Shown: positions 9,420 to 18,394 of the stretch, piece by piece
Layout of the letters: each line of letters begins with the position of its first letter
Numbering within the stretch: the first letter of the stretch is position 1
Assembly (NCBI GenBank): GCA_964578885.1
Contig: CAZOEO010000008.1
Coordinates: 68,311 to 132,310 of the forward strand
Length of the DNA: 64,000 nt
Origin: CAZRHR01 sp964578885
GTDB taxonomy: Bacteria > Bacteroidota > Bacteroidia > CAIKAF01
Reading direction: 5' to 3'
The notes under the pieces: model-generated
What the model was told of the DNA's origin: nothing
Database searches by the model: none
Seen by the model: the letters and a program-made list of their open reading frames with translations, nothing else
Made by a program: the position numbers and the translations under genes

Positions 9420-10943
9420 TTAACGGACTTTTCGATGAATAAAAATATCTTCCGGAGTTCGGGGACGATCTTTTTCATGCCAGATAAATCCGTCGAGAAA
9501 GCGATCCGGCCCGGTAAAGGTTTCCCAGGGATGCATGGTACCTTCTGCCTTTTGTTGGCAACTAATGCGCTGAATTTGCCGTTGACCCATCCAAAGGGTA
9601 ATGTTGCGACAGGCCAGCATGTTGGCCCCCATTAAACTTCCGTCTTCTTCACGAGGATAGTAGATGAGTTTGCCTTTTTCTTTTACGTGCAGCCGCACCA
9701 AATCGTTATCGTGGAAAAAGCCCCGCATATTTTGTCCGGAAAGCTGATTGAATCGCACGGTATCATCCTGCGCAATCAACATGGCTTTTTGCAATAAATC
9801 AAAATGGTACAAGGTGCCACGATCTATTTTCAAATGAATGAAAGTCCCCGTCATTTGGCTGGAATCGCTCCAGATGACAGGCGTAAAAAACATGCGCATC
9901 AGCGAATCCATTTCCGTATAAAAAAGCGAATCGCAAGCGCCCTGCAAGTCTGTTTTAAAGAATTTCACGTGATTCCAACATTGGATTACACGGAATCCCA
10001 AGCTGTCTTCCCACCCTTTTAGGGTGTCTCCGTGCAGGAACAAGGAGTCTGTATCGAAGGCCTGAATCATTTGTGCTTCGTCGGTGACCATGTATAAATT
10101 CAGGTCTTTCCAGGTTTCTGCATACTGCCCCAGCAGGGTGATTTTTTCTGCCGTGTCGCGGATTTGAATGTTTCCAAAACCCTGGCCGTATCCGCGGCCC
10201 CGTTGATAATACAGGCTATCGCCTATTAAAATTTTGGATCCTGAAGTTACCCTGGCATTTCGTGAAAAACGAGCCTCGTCGGTTTGTTTGTTGTGCCAGC
10301 CTTTTTCACAATAAATTACGGCCTGCTGACTGGTAATGGTGGTGGGGCCGTAAAACCAGGACACATCTGTTTGGGTCTCATAATCCAGCTTTTCGGATAA
10401 AACCGTGTAATCAGGATTCTGAATTTGTACATTTTCCTCGAAAGTGAAAATGCGTGTGGTGCTATGATAGTGTCCTTTTTTACTTCGAATGCGGTCTGTA
10501 CCATTTCGGATATTGGCAGAATCCGGATAAGACACCATGCCTGAATTTCGATCGTACGTCAGCTGGCTGGTGGTCATGTTGACGGTTGGATCTTTTAACC
10601 GCACATTTCCCATGATATCTGCTTTTCGCAGTGCACCATCATAAAAAAGCGAATCGCCGTACAAACTCAGTGTATCGCCTTGTAAAATATGAATTTGACC
10701 GAAGGCATGGAGTCGGTTGGTTTGTTCATATAAAAAAGCGGAATCGCAAAACATAAAAGCCCCTTCATGGAACAAGGCCACCCGGCCGGTGAGTTGAATC
10801 ACACTTTCGTTCCCGATGGTCATCCCGGAAAGCCGGTCCGCATTTCGGATTTCTATGATTTTTACAGAAGAATCCTGTTGTGCCCAGAGGGAGATTCCAC
10901 AGAAAAGCCATATACAAAACAGACGTATTCCTTGATTTACCAT
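9420..10943 (-). CDS. OstA/LptA-like periplasmic protein
   Basis: 507 residues with a signal peptide (IRLFCIWLFCGISLWAQ). Most of the protein is repeated short beta-strands typical of the OstA/LptA beta-jellyroll, such as GRVALFHEGAFMFCDSAFLY, LYGDSLFYDG, then LTYDRNSGMVSY. Proteins of this family bind or bridge lipopolysaccharide during transport to the outer membrane. This long form is common in Bacteroidota and lacks the LptD barrel, so it is more likely an LptA-type or accessory protein. The start overlaps the purA stop by 7 nt, placing it in the PKD-STAS-purA operon. Confidence 0.75.
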   Translation of the reverse strand: MVNQGIRLFCIWLFCGISLWAQQDSSVKIIEIRNADRLSGMTIGNESVIQLTGRVALFHEGAFMFCDSAFLYEQTNRLHAFGQIHILQGDTLSLYGDSLFYDGALRKADIMGNVRLKDPTVNMTTSQLTYDRNSGMVSYPDSANIRNGTDRIRSKKGHYHSTTRIFTFEENVQIQNPDYTVLSEKLDYETQTDVSWFYGPTTITSQQAVIYCEKGWHNKQTDEARFSRNARVTSGSKILIGDSLYYQRGRGYGQGFGNIQIRDTAEKITLLGQYAETWKDLNLYMVTDEAQMIQAFDTDSLFLHGDTLKGWEDSLGFRVIQCWNHVKFFKTDLQGACDSLFYTEMDSLMRMFFTPVIWSDSSQMTGTFIHLKIDRGTLYHFDLLQKAMLIAQDDTVRFNQLSGQNMRGFFHDNDLVRLHVKEKGKLIYYPREEDGSLMGANMLACRNITLWMGQRQIQRISCQQKAEGTMHPWETFTGPDRFLDGFIWHEKDRPRTPEDIFIHRKVR

Positions 10944-12226
10944 GAATGAATTGGAGAAAGGAAATGTGTTTCATTCCTGTCTGGTCCATGCGAGACCAAC
11001 ACGACGGGAACCCCGGTTTCCTGAGAGATAAACCGAATGAAATGTTGAAAAGGTAAAGTGAGGTTGCCTTGTTCGTCCAGGCAGCGATTCCATCCGCCGA
11101 ATGTTTCATAAACAGGGGTGAGATCTGTAGAATGCAAATCGACAGGCATTTCTGCGATGCAGCTTCCGTCTGGCAGTTGGTAGGCGGTACAAATTTTCAC
11201 CTGGTCGAAACCGTTTAATACATCGGCTTTCATCATCATCAAATGACTAACGCCATTGAGCATGATGGCGTATTTCAGGGCCGGCAAATCAAGCCAGCCG
11301 CAGCGTCTTGGACGTCCTGTTGTTGAGCCGAATTCATGACCCGCTTGCCTTAGCGCTTCACCGGATTCATCAAAAAGTTCAGTAGGGAAGGGGCCACTGC
11401 CTACGCGGGTGCAATAGGCTTTGAAAATTCCGAAAACCCGACCGATTTGTCGTGGCGGAATACCTAATCCAATGCATGCGCCTGCACTCACTGTATGAGA
11501 GGAGGTAACGAAAGGATAGCTCCCAAATTCTACATCCAGCAAAGTGCCTTGTGCACCTTCGGCGAGTACCCGGCCGCCTTCCTGAATATGGTGATGGATA
11601 AAATAGGCGCCATCGGTCAAGGGCAAATCTTGGAAAACGGATAAGCTTTCAAACCAAAGGGCTTCGTCTTCCTCCAGGGCATGTACCTCGTCCGTCATTT
11701 CTCTGACCAAACCGAGATGTTTGGCTTTCAGGGATTGATATTTTTCGCGAAAATCTTTTCCGGCGATGTCTCCCACCCGGAGTCCGTTTCGTCCGGCTTT
11801 GTCCATGTAGGTGGGGCCGATGCCACGAAGCGTGGAACCGATTTTTCCAACTCCTTTTAATTTTTCACTGACCGCATCTAATAACCGATGAGTGGGCAGA
11901 ATCAGATGGGCTTTTTTACAGACCCAAACATTTTGACTGGCGTCGATGCCCCGTTCCATCAAGCGTTCAACTTCTTTTTTGAGGCCAATGGGATCGATGA
12001 CAACGCCATTTCCAATGAGGTTTTTGGTTTTCGGATGAAAAACGCCGGACGGCATGGTGTGCAGCACATGTTTTTGCCCATGAAAAACAAGGGTGTGTCC
12101 AGCATTCGGGCCGCCCTGAAACCTCGCAATCATGTCGTATTGAGGCGTCAAGACATCCACTACTTTTCCTTTTCCTTCGTCGCCCCACTGCAAGCCGAGC
12201 AATACATCTACAGGTTCACGATTCAT
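10937..12226 (-). CDS. purA: Adenylosuccinate synthetase
   Basis: 429 residues from the ATG at 12226. It makes adenylosuccinate from IMP, aspartate and GTP, the first committed step to AMP. Seen in sequence: GLQWGDEGKGK (phosphate loop with the catalytic Asp), NAGHT (catalytic His), GSTLRGIGPTYMDK, GAQGTLLD and the STTGRPRRCGW region. A longer frame begins at 12268 but would overlap the upstream STAS gene by 53 nt. The chosen start follows AGGAAC closely and begins just before the conserved N-terminus. It overlaps the STAS gene by 11 nt. Confidence 0.95.
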   Translation of the reverse strand: MNREPVDVLLGLQWGDEGKGKVVDVLTPQYDMIARFQGGPNAGHTLVFHGQKHVLHTMPSGVFHPKTKNLIGNGVVIDPIGLKKEVERLMERGIDASQNVWVCKKAHLILPTHRLLDAVSEKLKGVGKIGSTLRGIGPTYMDKAGRNGLRVGDIAGKDFREKYQSLKAKHLGLVREMTDEVHALEEDEALWFESLSVFQDLPLTDGAYFIHHHIQEGGRVLAEGAQGTLLDVEFGSYPFVTSSHTVSAGACIGLGIPPRQIGRVFGIFKAYCTRVGSGPFPTELFDESGEALRQAGHEFGSTTGRPRRCGWLDLPALKYAIMLNGVSHLMMMKADVLNGFDQVKICTAYQLPDGSCIAEMPVDLHSTDLTPVYETFGGWNRCLDEQGNLTLPFQHFIRFISQETGVPVVLVSHGPDRNETHFLSPIHSW

Positions 12227-12596
12227 GTTCCTGCATCTGTTTGATACGATGTAAAGCCTCTTCGACATGGTCTACCAAGGTGAAAATATTGGCGATTTTT
12301 GAGTAAAGAAAAAGGTCTTTTAAATCTTTGTTCAGTCCGGAAACAAATACTTCGCCTCCCAAAGTACGACTATGGGTCAGAATTTTCAGCCAAATACTCA
12401 GACCTTCGGAGCTTAAAAATTTGAGAGTGCTAGCATCCAAATAAAGCCACTTAGCAGGAGGTTCGATGGCTTTCAACTCGTCTAAAAGCGGTTTACCTTC
12501 TGGTGCCGTCAGCCATTTTCCCTGAAGCCGAATGATCCAAAGTGGCGCTTTTTCCTCCAGGGAATAGGTAAAAGTCGAAGGTGTAATGTCTATCAT
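12216..12596 (-). CDS. STAS-domain protein (anti-sigma-factor antagonist-like)
   Basis: 126 residues from the ATG at 12596, which overlaps the previous stop as ATGA. The central segment KWLYLDASTLKFLSSEGLSI fits the STAS fold, with SSEGL at the position where anti-anti-sigma factors carry the phosphorylated Ser. The final part predicts the usual helix (LKDLFLYSKIANIFTL). Such proteins act in partner-switching regulation. No kinase or phosphatase partner is nearby; the neighbours are a secreted PKD protein and purA. Target unknown. Confidence 0.75.
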   Translation of the reverse strand: MIDITPSTFTYSLEEKAPLWIIRLQGKWLTAPEGKPLLDELKAIEPPAKWLYLDASTLKFLSSEGLSIWLKILTHSRTLGGEVFVSGLNKDLKDLFLYSKIANIFTLVDHVEEALHRIKQMQEHES

Positions 12597-13519
12597 TGAA
12601 AAGTAACCGTTAGGGTTTGGGGACTGTTGTTGCAAGTACTGCCATTGGCCGCTCCCCAGTTTTCGTTGCTAATACAAGGCCGTACCGTGTAACCAAAATC
12701 ACAATTACACGGCGAACCGGTGGTACTCAGAGTATATCCATTGCCACAACTGCCTACAGACCAGTTGAATCCATTGCAACTGACATTCGTGGTACTGTTC
12801 GTTCGCAACGCATTGGCCAGTTGCTGTACCGCGCTCGGAACATTGCAAACGGCGGGTGTGCTTCCCGCACCACTTCCAGAAATGGATACTTGTGAAAGTC
12901 CCGATGCGGGAAGATTGGCGATGTAGTTTTGCCAGGTAACGCATTGAGTGGAACTGGAAGAAACATTGCCGGAAAACGATGCAGAGTAGGTAAATCCAGA
13001 TGTAATGGTGATGTTTTGTTGGGAGCTGTCGCTGCAACCTAACGCATTGGTTACCTTGAGTTGCACCAGGTAAGTTCCCGGGGTGGAAAATTGAACAGAA
13101 GGCGAGGCCTGGGTTGAGGTCGAAGGATTTCCACCTTGAAAATTCCATTGATACGTAAAACTTCCCTGACTCCCCGGCGTAAACACCAAAGGTGAACTGG
13201 TGGTGCTGCCTTGAAAAGTAAAGCTTGGATTAGGAAAACTATTGCAATTGCATGCAACGGGTTGCCATCCGCTCGGGAAAAACGTTTCTACACATTGGGT
13301 CGTGGTATTGTAAATTTGAAGTCCCGGCGTAGGAGAAGAAATGGTATTGCGTTGTGTGGTGGTAAGCCGCGGCAAAAGCAATCCTCTGTTTTGAAATTGG
13401 AGATCTAAACCAGCGGAAGGATGCGGGTTACCTGGTGAATCGGAAATACGAACAGCCTGTGCCATCAGCGAAACACCTAAAAACACCAATAGCAAAAAGA
13501 GAAAGAACCTTCTATTCAT
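12593..13519 (-). CDS. Secreted PKD-domain protein
   Basis: 308 residues with a clear signal peptide (FFLFLLLVFLGVSLMAQA). Residues about 30-80 match a segment common in Bacteroidota surface proteins (GLLLPRLTTTQRNTI, then TPGLQIYNTTT). A PKD domain follows (SFTYQWNFQGG, TPGTYLVQLKVTNALGC). The C-terminal 130 residues are Ser/Thr/Cys-rich and not recognised. There is no type IX sorting domain at the end. It is first in an overlapping run with STAS, purA and the OstA-like gene, an unusual mix of secreted and cytosolic functions. Confidence 0.75.
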   Translation of the reverse strand: MNRRFFLFLLLVFLGVSLMAQAVRISDSPGNPHPSAGLDLQFQNRGLLLPRLTTTQRNTISSPTPGLQIYNTTTQCVETFFPSGWQPVACNCNSFPNPSFTFQGSTTSSPLVFTPGSQGSFTYQWNFQGGNPSTSTQASPSVQFSTPGTYLVQLKVTNALGCSDSSQQNITITSGFTYSASFSGNVSSSSTQCVTWQNYIANLPASGLSQVSISGSGAGSTPAVCNVPSAVQQLANALRTNSTTNVSCNGFNWSVGSCGNGYTLSTTGSPCNCDFGYTVRPCISNENWGAANGSTCNNSPQTLTVTFQ

Positions 13520-13682
13520 GGTACTTTATTTTCGTTCTCGAAGGTACAAAATCAAGCCCACATCAATTCAAGTCTGATGAAATTGAAAAGAAATTTTCGG
13601 CCTTAGGTCGTCTTTTTAGATGGTTTTGCTATCACCTGAGTCTTTATCCCTGACCAGTACAGTAGAATGAAGTCGAATAAGT

Positions 13683-14276
13683 TCAATGATTCGGACCACA
13701 ATTGCAGCCTGCATCAATTTGAACCTGCGTGTCCTTAAGGGTTTGAATCAATAATTCTTTATCTGAATCCATCAATGGTGTGCCACGCACATCTAAAACC
13801 CGTAACCAATGCATGGACAGGAGCGCGGGAGGACTTTTGAAAATCTGGGTTCCACTTAGGTTTAGCTCTTCCAGTTTTTGTAGGAGAAACATACATTCCG
13901 GCAGTTTCCAGATGTCATTTTTCCTGAGATTTAATACGGTAAGTCTTTTAAGCTGACAGATTTCAGGAGGTAATGTTTCGAGTTGGTTGTTTCTTACATT
14001 CAAATGAGATAATCGCTTTAATCCGGCAATTTCAGGCGGGAGCGTACGAATCTGGTTTCGGGATAAATCCAATTCCACCAAATTGGTGAGCAGAAACACT
14101 TCTTTGGGCACTTTTTTTAGCCGTTGCCCTGCCAGCGACAATCTTTTAACCACATGTGGGGTTTTCAGCGCCAGTTCAAGATCGGTAAAAAGAACCTCTT
14201 CGACGCCAAATTCAGTTTGAGCCGCCAATGGACTAAGCGTGAACATGAAAAGCCAAATCCATCCCTGCCAAGTCAT
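13683..14276 (-). CDS. Secreted leucine-rich-repeat protein
   Basis: 197 residues. A signal peptide (GWIWLFMFTLSPLAAQ) precedes about five LRRs with the pattern LxxLxLxxNxIxxLPxxI, for example VELDLSRNQIRTLPPEIAGL and LNVRNNQLETLPPEICQL. The protein ends CNCGPNH, a short Cys-containing tail. LRR stacks bind proteins. Its ATG overlaps the ribF stop (ATGA), so it is expressed with riboflavin kinase although no functional link is evident. Confidence 0.8.
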   Translation of the reverse strand: MTWQGWIWLFMFTLSPLAAQTEFGVEEVLFTDLELALKTPHVVKRLSLAGQRLKKVPKEVFLLTNLVELDLSRNQIRTLPPEIAGLKRLSHLNVRNNQLETLPPEICQLKRLTVLNLRKNDIWKLPECMFLLQKLEELNLSGTQIFKSPPALLSMHWLRVLDVRGTPLMDSDKELLIQTLKDTQVQIDAGCNCGPNH

Positions 14277-15208
14277 GACAATAGGGTTTGAGCGGTTTCA
14301 GCGTCTAACCAAAGTTGATTTTTCAGGGCGTCCAACGATGGAAACGTTTGTTCATCGCGGATGCGCGCCATCATATGAATGGTAAGCGTTTCACCATAAA
14401 GCGGTTGGGTCCAGTTAAAAAGGTGGACTTCTATTTTTGGAAAAGCGTTCAAATCCTCTGACACGGTAGGTCTAAAGCCGATGTTCATCATTCCTTTAAG
14501 CAGGTGCCCTTGCACCAGCGCTTCCACAGCGTATACGCCATTTCCCGGAATGAGTTTCAGCGAATAGGTGGGCTCCAGGTTGGCCGTGGGAAATCCTAAG
14601 GTTCGTCCCAACTGTTTGCCGGCAACCACTTTTCCGTTAAACGCATAGGGATAGGTAAGAAAAGTGCGTGCCATGTCTACATCTCCAGAGGTTAGGGCCG
14701 CCCGGATTTTAGTGGAACTGACCCGAACTTCATCCACATCTTGCGCGGGAATTTCTTCTACTGTAAAACCAAAAGTTGGGCCGTTGGCCATTAATTCAGG
14801 GAGTGACCCTTCTCGATTTCTTCCGAAATGGTGATCATATCCAATAATGAGATGGTGTAATCCCATTTTTTCTACGAGGATTTCACGAATGTAAACCAAC
14901 GAAGTGGTGCGGGAAAAATCTCGTGTAAATGGAATGATGACCAAATGGTCGATGCCGAACGCTTCCAGTAAATGCGCTTTTTCTTCGATGGTATTCAGTA
15001 ACTTAAGCTGAGTATCATCGGGAAAAAGGACCATCCGAGGATGAGGCTCAAAGGTCACCACCACGGATTCACCTCCCATGATTTGGGAAGCTGCTTTCAC
15101 ACGTTCCAAAATTTTTCGATGTCCAACGTGTACGCCGTCAAATGTGCCGGTCGTAATCACTGGACGCAGAAAAGGCTTTGAAGTTGGAATGCCGTAATGT
15201 ATTTGCAT
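14273..15208 (-). CDS. ribF: Bifunctional riboflavin kinase / FAD synthetase
   Basis: 311 residues from the ATG at 15208; a frame from 15229 would add seven residues, but the putative -7 box overlaps that start. It phosphorylates riboflavin to FMN and adenylates FMN to FAD. The N-terminal nucleotidyl-transferase domain has TTGTFDGVHVGHRKIL and the later SSTKIRAAL. The C-terminal kinase domain has GRTLGFPTANLE and NIGFRPTV. Length matches the family. The next gene, an LRR protein, overlaps by 4 nt. Confidence 0.95.
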   Translation of the reverse strand: MQIHYGIPTSKPFLRPVITTGTFDGVHVGHRKILERVKAASQIMGGESVVVTFEPHPRMVLFPDDTQLKLLNTIEEKAHLLEAFGIDHLVIIPFTRDFSRTTSLVYIREILVEKMGLHHLIIGYDHHFGRNREGSLPELMANGPTFGFTVEEIPAQDVDEVRVSSTKIRAALTSGDVDMARTFLTYPYAFNGKVVAGKQLGRTLGFPTANLEPTYSLKLIPGNGVYAVEALVQGHLLKGMMNIGFRPTVSEDLNAFPKIEVHLFNWTQPLYGETLTIHMMARIRDEQTFPSLDALKNQLWLDAETAQTLLS

Positions 15209-15226
15209 GCCCCCGTTTTGGTGGGT

Positions 15227-15234
15227 CAAAAATA
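15227..15234 (-). promoter_or_regulatory. Candidate -7 box of ribF
   Basis: Minus-strand TATTTTTG, an exact TAnnTTTG, ends 18 nt before the ATG at 15208, the same distance as in the yidC promoter. No clear -33 TTG is found at the right spacing. Confidence 0.45.
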
Positions 15235-15354
15235 CGGCGTATATTTTCTTTTCGGTGGAACATAGCAGAGGTTTTCAACAATCTACACACAATAATGGAT
15301 TAAAATATTAATTTACAGTGGTTTAAAATCTGTTAGCTAAAAAATGAGATAGAA

Positions 15355-15387
15355 TTTAGGATAATGACGTAGCAAATACTACTTTTG
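15355..15387 (+). promoter_or_regulatory. Candidate promoter of atpDC
   Basis: TACTTTTG at 15380-15387 is an exact -7 box. The -33 region (TTTAGG near 15355) is a weak match. The leader to the atpD ATG would be about 37 nt. Confidence 0.5.
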
Positions 15388-15428
15388 CGGCCGGATTATC
15401 TCATTCAAAACATCATATACCTATTCCC

Positions 15429-16940
15429 ATGGCATTGGCTTCAGGAAATATTGTACGGATCATCGGACCGGTGATTGACGTTCGTTTCTCAAACGAAAAC
15501 GATATCCCAAACATCTTAGATGCATTGGAAATTCGCAGAGACTCCGGTGAAACCCTCATTTTGGAGTGTCAGCAAGATATCGGAGAAAATACCGTGCGTT
15601 GTATCGCCATGGACTCCACCGATGGGTTGCGCCGTGGTATGGAAGTGAAAGCGACTGGAAAACCCATTACCATGCCAATTGGCGAGGATATTAAAGGGCG
15701 ACTTTTCAACGTAGTTGGTGAAGCAATCGACGGTTTAGGAACCGTATCCAACGAAGGTGGTTATTCTATTCACCGTGATCCCCCACGCTTTGAGGATTTA
15801 ACAACTTCTACTGAAGTTTTATATACTGGTATCAAAGTAATTGACCTTATCGAGCCTTATGCTAAAGGTGGTAAAATTGGTCTCTTTGGTGGTGCCGGTG
15901 TAGGAAAAACGGTATTGATTCAGGAATTGATTAACAACATCGCCAAAGGATATGGTGGTTTGTCGGTATTCGCCGGAGTAGGAGAGCGTACCCGTGAGGG
16001 AAATGACCTTTTACGTGAAATGATTGAAGCCGGAATTATCAAATACGGCGACGATTTCAAACATTCTATGGAAGAAGGTTCCTGGGATCTTGATAAAGTA
16101 GACCGTGATTTGCTGAAAGATTCTAAAGCGACCTTTGTATTCGGACAGATGAATGAGCCTCCCGGAGCACGTGCTCGCGTGGCACTTTCCGGTCTTTCCA
16201 TCGCAGAATATTACAGAGATGGAGACGCCAATGACAACAGCGGCGGTAAAGACATTCTTTTCTTCATTGACAACATCTTCCGTTTTACCCAGGCCGGTTC
16301 AGAGGTGTCCGCTCTTCTTGGACGTATGCCTTCTGCAGTAGGTTACCAACCAACCCTGGCTACAGAAATGGGATTAATGCAAGAGCGTATTACTTCTACC
16401 AAGCGTGGTTCTATTACTTCCGTTCAGGCCGTTTACGTACCTGCGGATGACTTGACTGACCCCGCTCCGGCCACCACCTTTGCTCACTTAGATGCCACCA
16501 CCGTATTGTCCCGGAAAATTGCGGAACTTGGTATTTATCCTGCGGTAGATCCATTGGATTCCACTTCACGTATCCTGAGCGAAGACGTAGTGGGTGAAAA
16601 ACATTACCGTTGTGCCCAGCGTGTAAAACAAATCCTTCAGCGTTATAAAGAACTTCAGGACATCATTGCCATTCTTGGTATGGATGAATTGAGTGAAGAA
16701 GATAAATTGGTGGTACACCGCGCTCGTCGTGTACAGCGTTTCTTATCTCAGCCTTTCCACGTAGCTGAACAGTTCACCGGTATTCCAGGTGTATTGGTAA
16801 GCATCGAGGATACCATCAAAGGATTTAACATGATCTTAGATGGAGAAGTCGATCAGTATCCGGAGGCTGCTTTCAACCTGAAAGGAACCATCGAAGAGGC
16901 CATTGCTGCTGGTGAGAAAATGTTGGCTGAAACGCGTTAA
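15429..16940 (+). CDS. atpD: F1Fo ATP synthase subunit beta
   Basis: 503 residues. The catalytic beta subunit, with Walker A GGAGVGKT, the GERTREGNDL segment, the DELSEEDKLVV-type C-terminal motif and the ALLGRMPSAVGYQPTLATEMG stretch (each part well conserved). It forms the alpha3beta3 hexamer that makes ATP from the proton or sodium gradient. Only beta and epsilon are here; the other F1Fo genes must lie elsewhere, a split known in Bacteroidota. atpC follows 2 nt later. Confidence 0.98.
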   Translation: MALASGNIVRIIGPVIDVRFSNENDIPNILDALEIRRDSGETLILECQQDIGENTVRCIAMDSTDGLRRGMEVKATGKPITMPIGEDIKGRLFNVVGEAIDGLGTVSNEGGYSIHRDPPRFEDLTTSTEVLYTGIKVIDLIEPYAKGGKIGLFGGAGVGKTVLIQELINNIAKGYGGLSVFAGVGERTREGNDLLREMIEAGIIKYGDDFKHSMEEGSWDLDKVDRDLLKDSKATFVFGQMNEPPGARARVALSGLSIAEYYRDGDANDNSGGKDILFFIDNIFRFTQAGSEVSALLGRMPSAVGYQPTLATEMGLMQERITSTKRGSITSVQAVYVPADDLTDPAPATTFAHLDATTVLSRKIAELGIYPAVDPLDSTSRILSEDVVGEKHYRCAQRVKQILQRYKELQDIIAILGMDELSEEDKLVVHRARRVQRFLSQPFHVAEQFTGIPGVLVSIEDTIKGFNMILDGEVDQYPEAAFNLKGTIEEAIAAGEKMLAETR

Positions 16941-16942
16941 TC

Positions 16943-17182
16943 ATGCGGGTAGAAATCATCACACCGGACGAAATTCTGTTCGAGGGAGACGCCAAATTGG
17001 TACAACTTCCCGGAACAGGTGGTAGTTTTGAGTTGCTCAATTTGCACGCACCCATTATTTCTACTTTGAAAAATGGAACCATTCGTGTAGTGGAAACTTC
17101 AGGTGAAACCGTTCAAGTGGCTATTGCCTCTGGCGTGGTAGAAATGCAAAACAACAAAGTGGTCATTCTGGCTGAAAAATAA
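16943..17182 (+). CDS. atpC: F1Fo ATP synthase subunit epsilon, short form
   Basis: 79 residues, only the N-terminal beta-sandwich of epsilon (VEIITPDEILFEGDAKLVQL, then GSFELLNLHAPIISTL). The two C-terminal helices that inhibit ATP hydrolysis in E. coli are missing. Short epsilons of this size are usual in Bacteroidota, so this is not a truncation. Co-transcribed with atpD, ending at a strong terminator. Confidence 0.93.
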   Translation: MRVEIITPDEILFEGDAKLVQLPGTGGSFELLNLHAPIISTLKNGTIRVVETSGETVQVAIASGVVEMQNNKVVILAEK

Positions 17183-17201
17183 GCCTGAAACCAGGAAATA
17201 C

Positions 17202-17238
17202 AAACCCGAAGGAATTTATATTCTTTCGGGTTTTTTAT
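17202..17238 (+). terminator. Intrinsic terminator of atpDC
   Basis: AAACCCGAA pairs with TTCGGGTTT, extended inward by GAA/TTC past a bulge, followed by TTTTTTATTTTTAT. Starts 20 nt after the atpC stop. Confidence 0.88.
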
Positions 17239-17261
17239 TTTTATACAGAAAGAACTTGCTG

Positions 17262-17780
17262 ATGCGGACAGAAACAAAAGATGACATCCTTTTTGCCGAA
17301 GTGCAGCGGATTCGCCAGCCATGGGTGTGGGTGGTGGTCATTTTGGTTCATCTCAGTATTTCAATTCCACTGTTTTTTATTTCATCACAGGATAACCTGT
17401 GGGCCACAGGGATAAGTTGGTTGTTTTTCATCCTTCTAACCCTTTTTCTTGCCATTTTGCGGCTGAAAGTAGTGGTGACAACCGTGGGGATTCATCTGCA
17501 ATTTTTTCCGTTTCACCTGTCACCCGTATTTTTTCCATGGTCTGCCATTCAGGCGGTTTGGGCGGGTTCGTACGCTCCTTTGCGAGAATTTGGTGGCTGG
17601 GGATACCGGATGAATTTTTCCGGTAATGCCATTGCCTGGAGCGTCTATGGAAACAAGGGCGTGAAAATATTGCTCACCAACGGGAAAAAGCGACTTATCG
17701 GAACGCAAGATGCAGAAGGGTGGAATCGGGCGCTCCAATTACTGGGAAAAACAAAAGAAATAAGTGCTCCTCCGTTTTAA
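17262..17780 (+). CDS. Hypothetical membrane protein (DUF6141-like)
   Basis: 172 residues from the ATG at 17262. There are two transmembrane helices near the N-terminus (VWVVVILVHLSISIPLFFI and ISWLFFILLTLFLAILRL), then a soluble beta-rich part. That part contains FGGWGYRM, AWSVYGNKGVKI and GKKRLIGTQDAEG, a pattern I associate with DUF6141/PH-like membrane proteins. Function unknown. Its stop overlaps the convergent amidotransferase stop by 4 nt. Confidence 0.6.
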   Translation: MRTETKDDILFAEVQRIRQPWVWVVVILVHLSISIPLFFISSQDNLWATGISWLFFILLTLFLAILRLKVVVTTVGIHLQFFPFHLSPVFFPWSAIQAVWAGSYAPLREFGGWGYRMNFSGNAIAWSVYGNKGVKILLTNGKKRLIGTQDAEGWNRALQLLGKTKEISAPPF

Positions 17781-18394
17781 AGGTTAGGCCTTTTCCGAAA
17801 GGCATGTCTTTGATGCAAGTGCAAAAGGACTTCCGACAAAACCTGGCGTCCCGATGGTGTTAGCACGGATTCCGGATGATATTGTAAGCCCATCCATGGA
17901 AAATTCTGGTGTTCCATGGCCATGATGACTCCATCTCTGGTTTTTTGTAAAACCTGCCATTCCGAATTTAATGAGGTTTCCTTCACGGCCCAGGAATGAT
18001 AGCGACCAACTTCCATTGGGCAAAAATGTTGAAGCACATGTTTTTCATGAGGTTGAGCGTCTTGCGTCCAGGACATTTTTCCATGCCAAACCTGTTCCAG
18101 ATTGTACAATTGACCACCCGTGTGCAACGCAAGCGCCTGGTGACCAAGACAAACTCCTAGCAATGCTTTTTTCGGTCCAAAACTGGCTAAACATTCCATG
18201 AGACGTCCGGATTCCTGAGGCAAACCGGGGCCCGGTGAAAGGAGCAATATATCACTGTCTTCTAACTTCGTCCAGTCTATCTCGTCGTTTTTGATGACTG
18301 GAACATCTGCACTTAAAAATGCTTCTAAATAATGATGCAAATTCCAGGTAAAGGAATCGTAATTATCAAAAATACAAACCTTTGGCAGGTTCAT
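17777..18394 (-). CDS. Aminodeoxychorismate/anthranilate synthase component II (glutamine amidotransferase)
   Basis: 205 residues. A class I glutamine amidotransferase: N-terminus VCIFDNYDSFTWNL, LLLSPGPGLPQESG, nucleophile Cys in LLGVCLGHQALAL, and the His-Glu pair in QYHPESVLTP. It supplies ammonia to component I in tryptophan (TrpG) or folate (PabA) synthesis. No component I gene is adjacent, so PabA and TrpG cannot be told apart. It follows two small membrane-protein genes and overlaps the nearer one by 4 nt. Confidence 0.88.
   Translation of the reverse strand: MNLPKVCIFDNYDSFTWNLHHYLEAFLSADVPVIKNDEIDWTKLEDSDILLLSPGPGLPQESGRLMECLASFGPKKALLGVCLGHQALALHTGGQLYNLEQVWHGKMSWTQDAQPHEKHVLQHFCPMEVGRYHSWAVKETSLNSEWQVLQKTRDGVIMAMEHQNFPWMGLQYHPESVLTPSGRQVLSEVLLHLHQRHAFRKRPNL

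Noticed and set aside
12226..12268. Longer purA start at 12268
   Set aside because: It would overlap the STAS gene by 53 nt and adds residues not seen in the family N-terminus.
16943..17182. Truncated atpC
   Set aside because: Short epsilon subunits lacking the C-terminal helices are normal in Bacteroidota.
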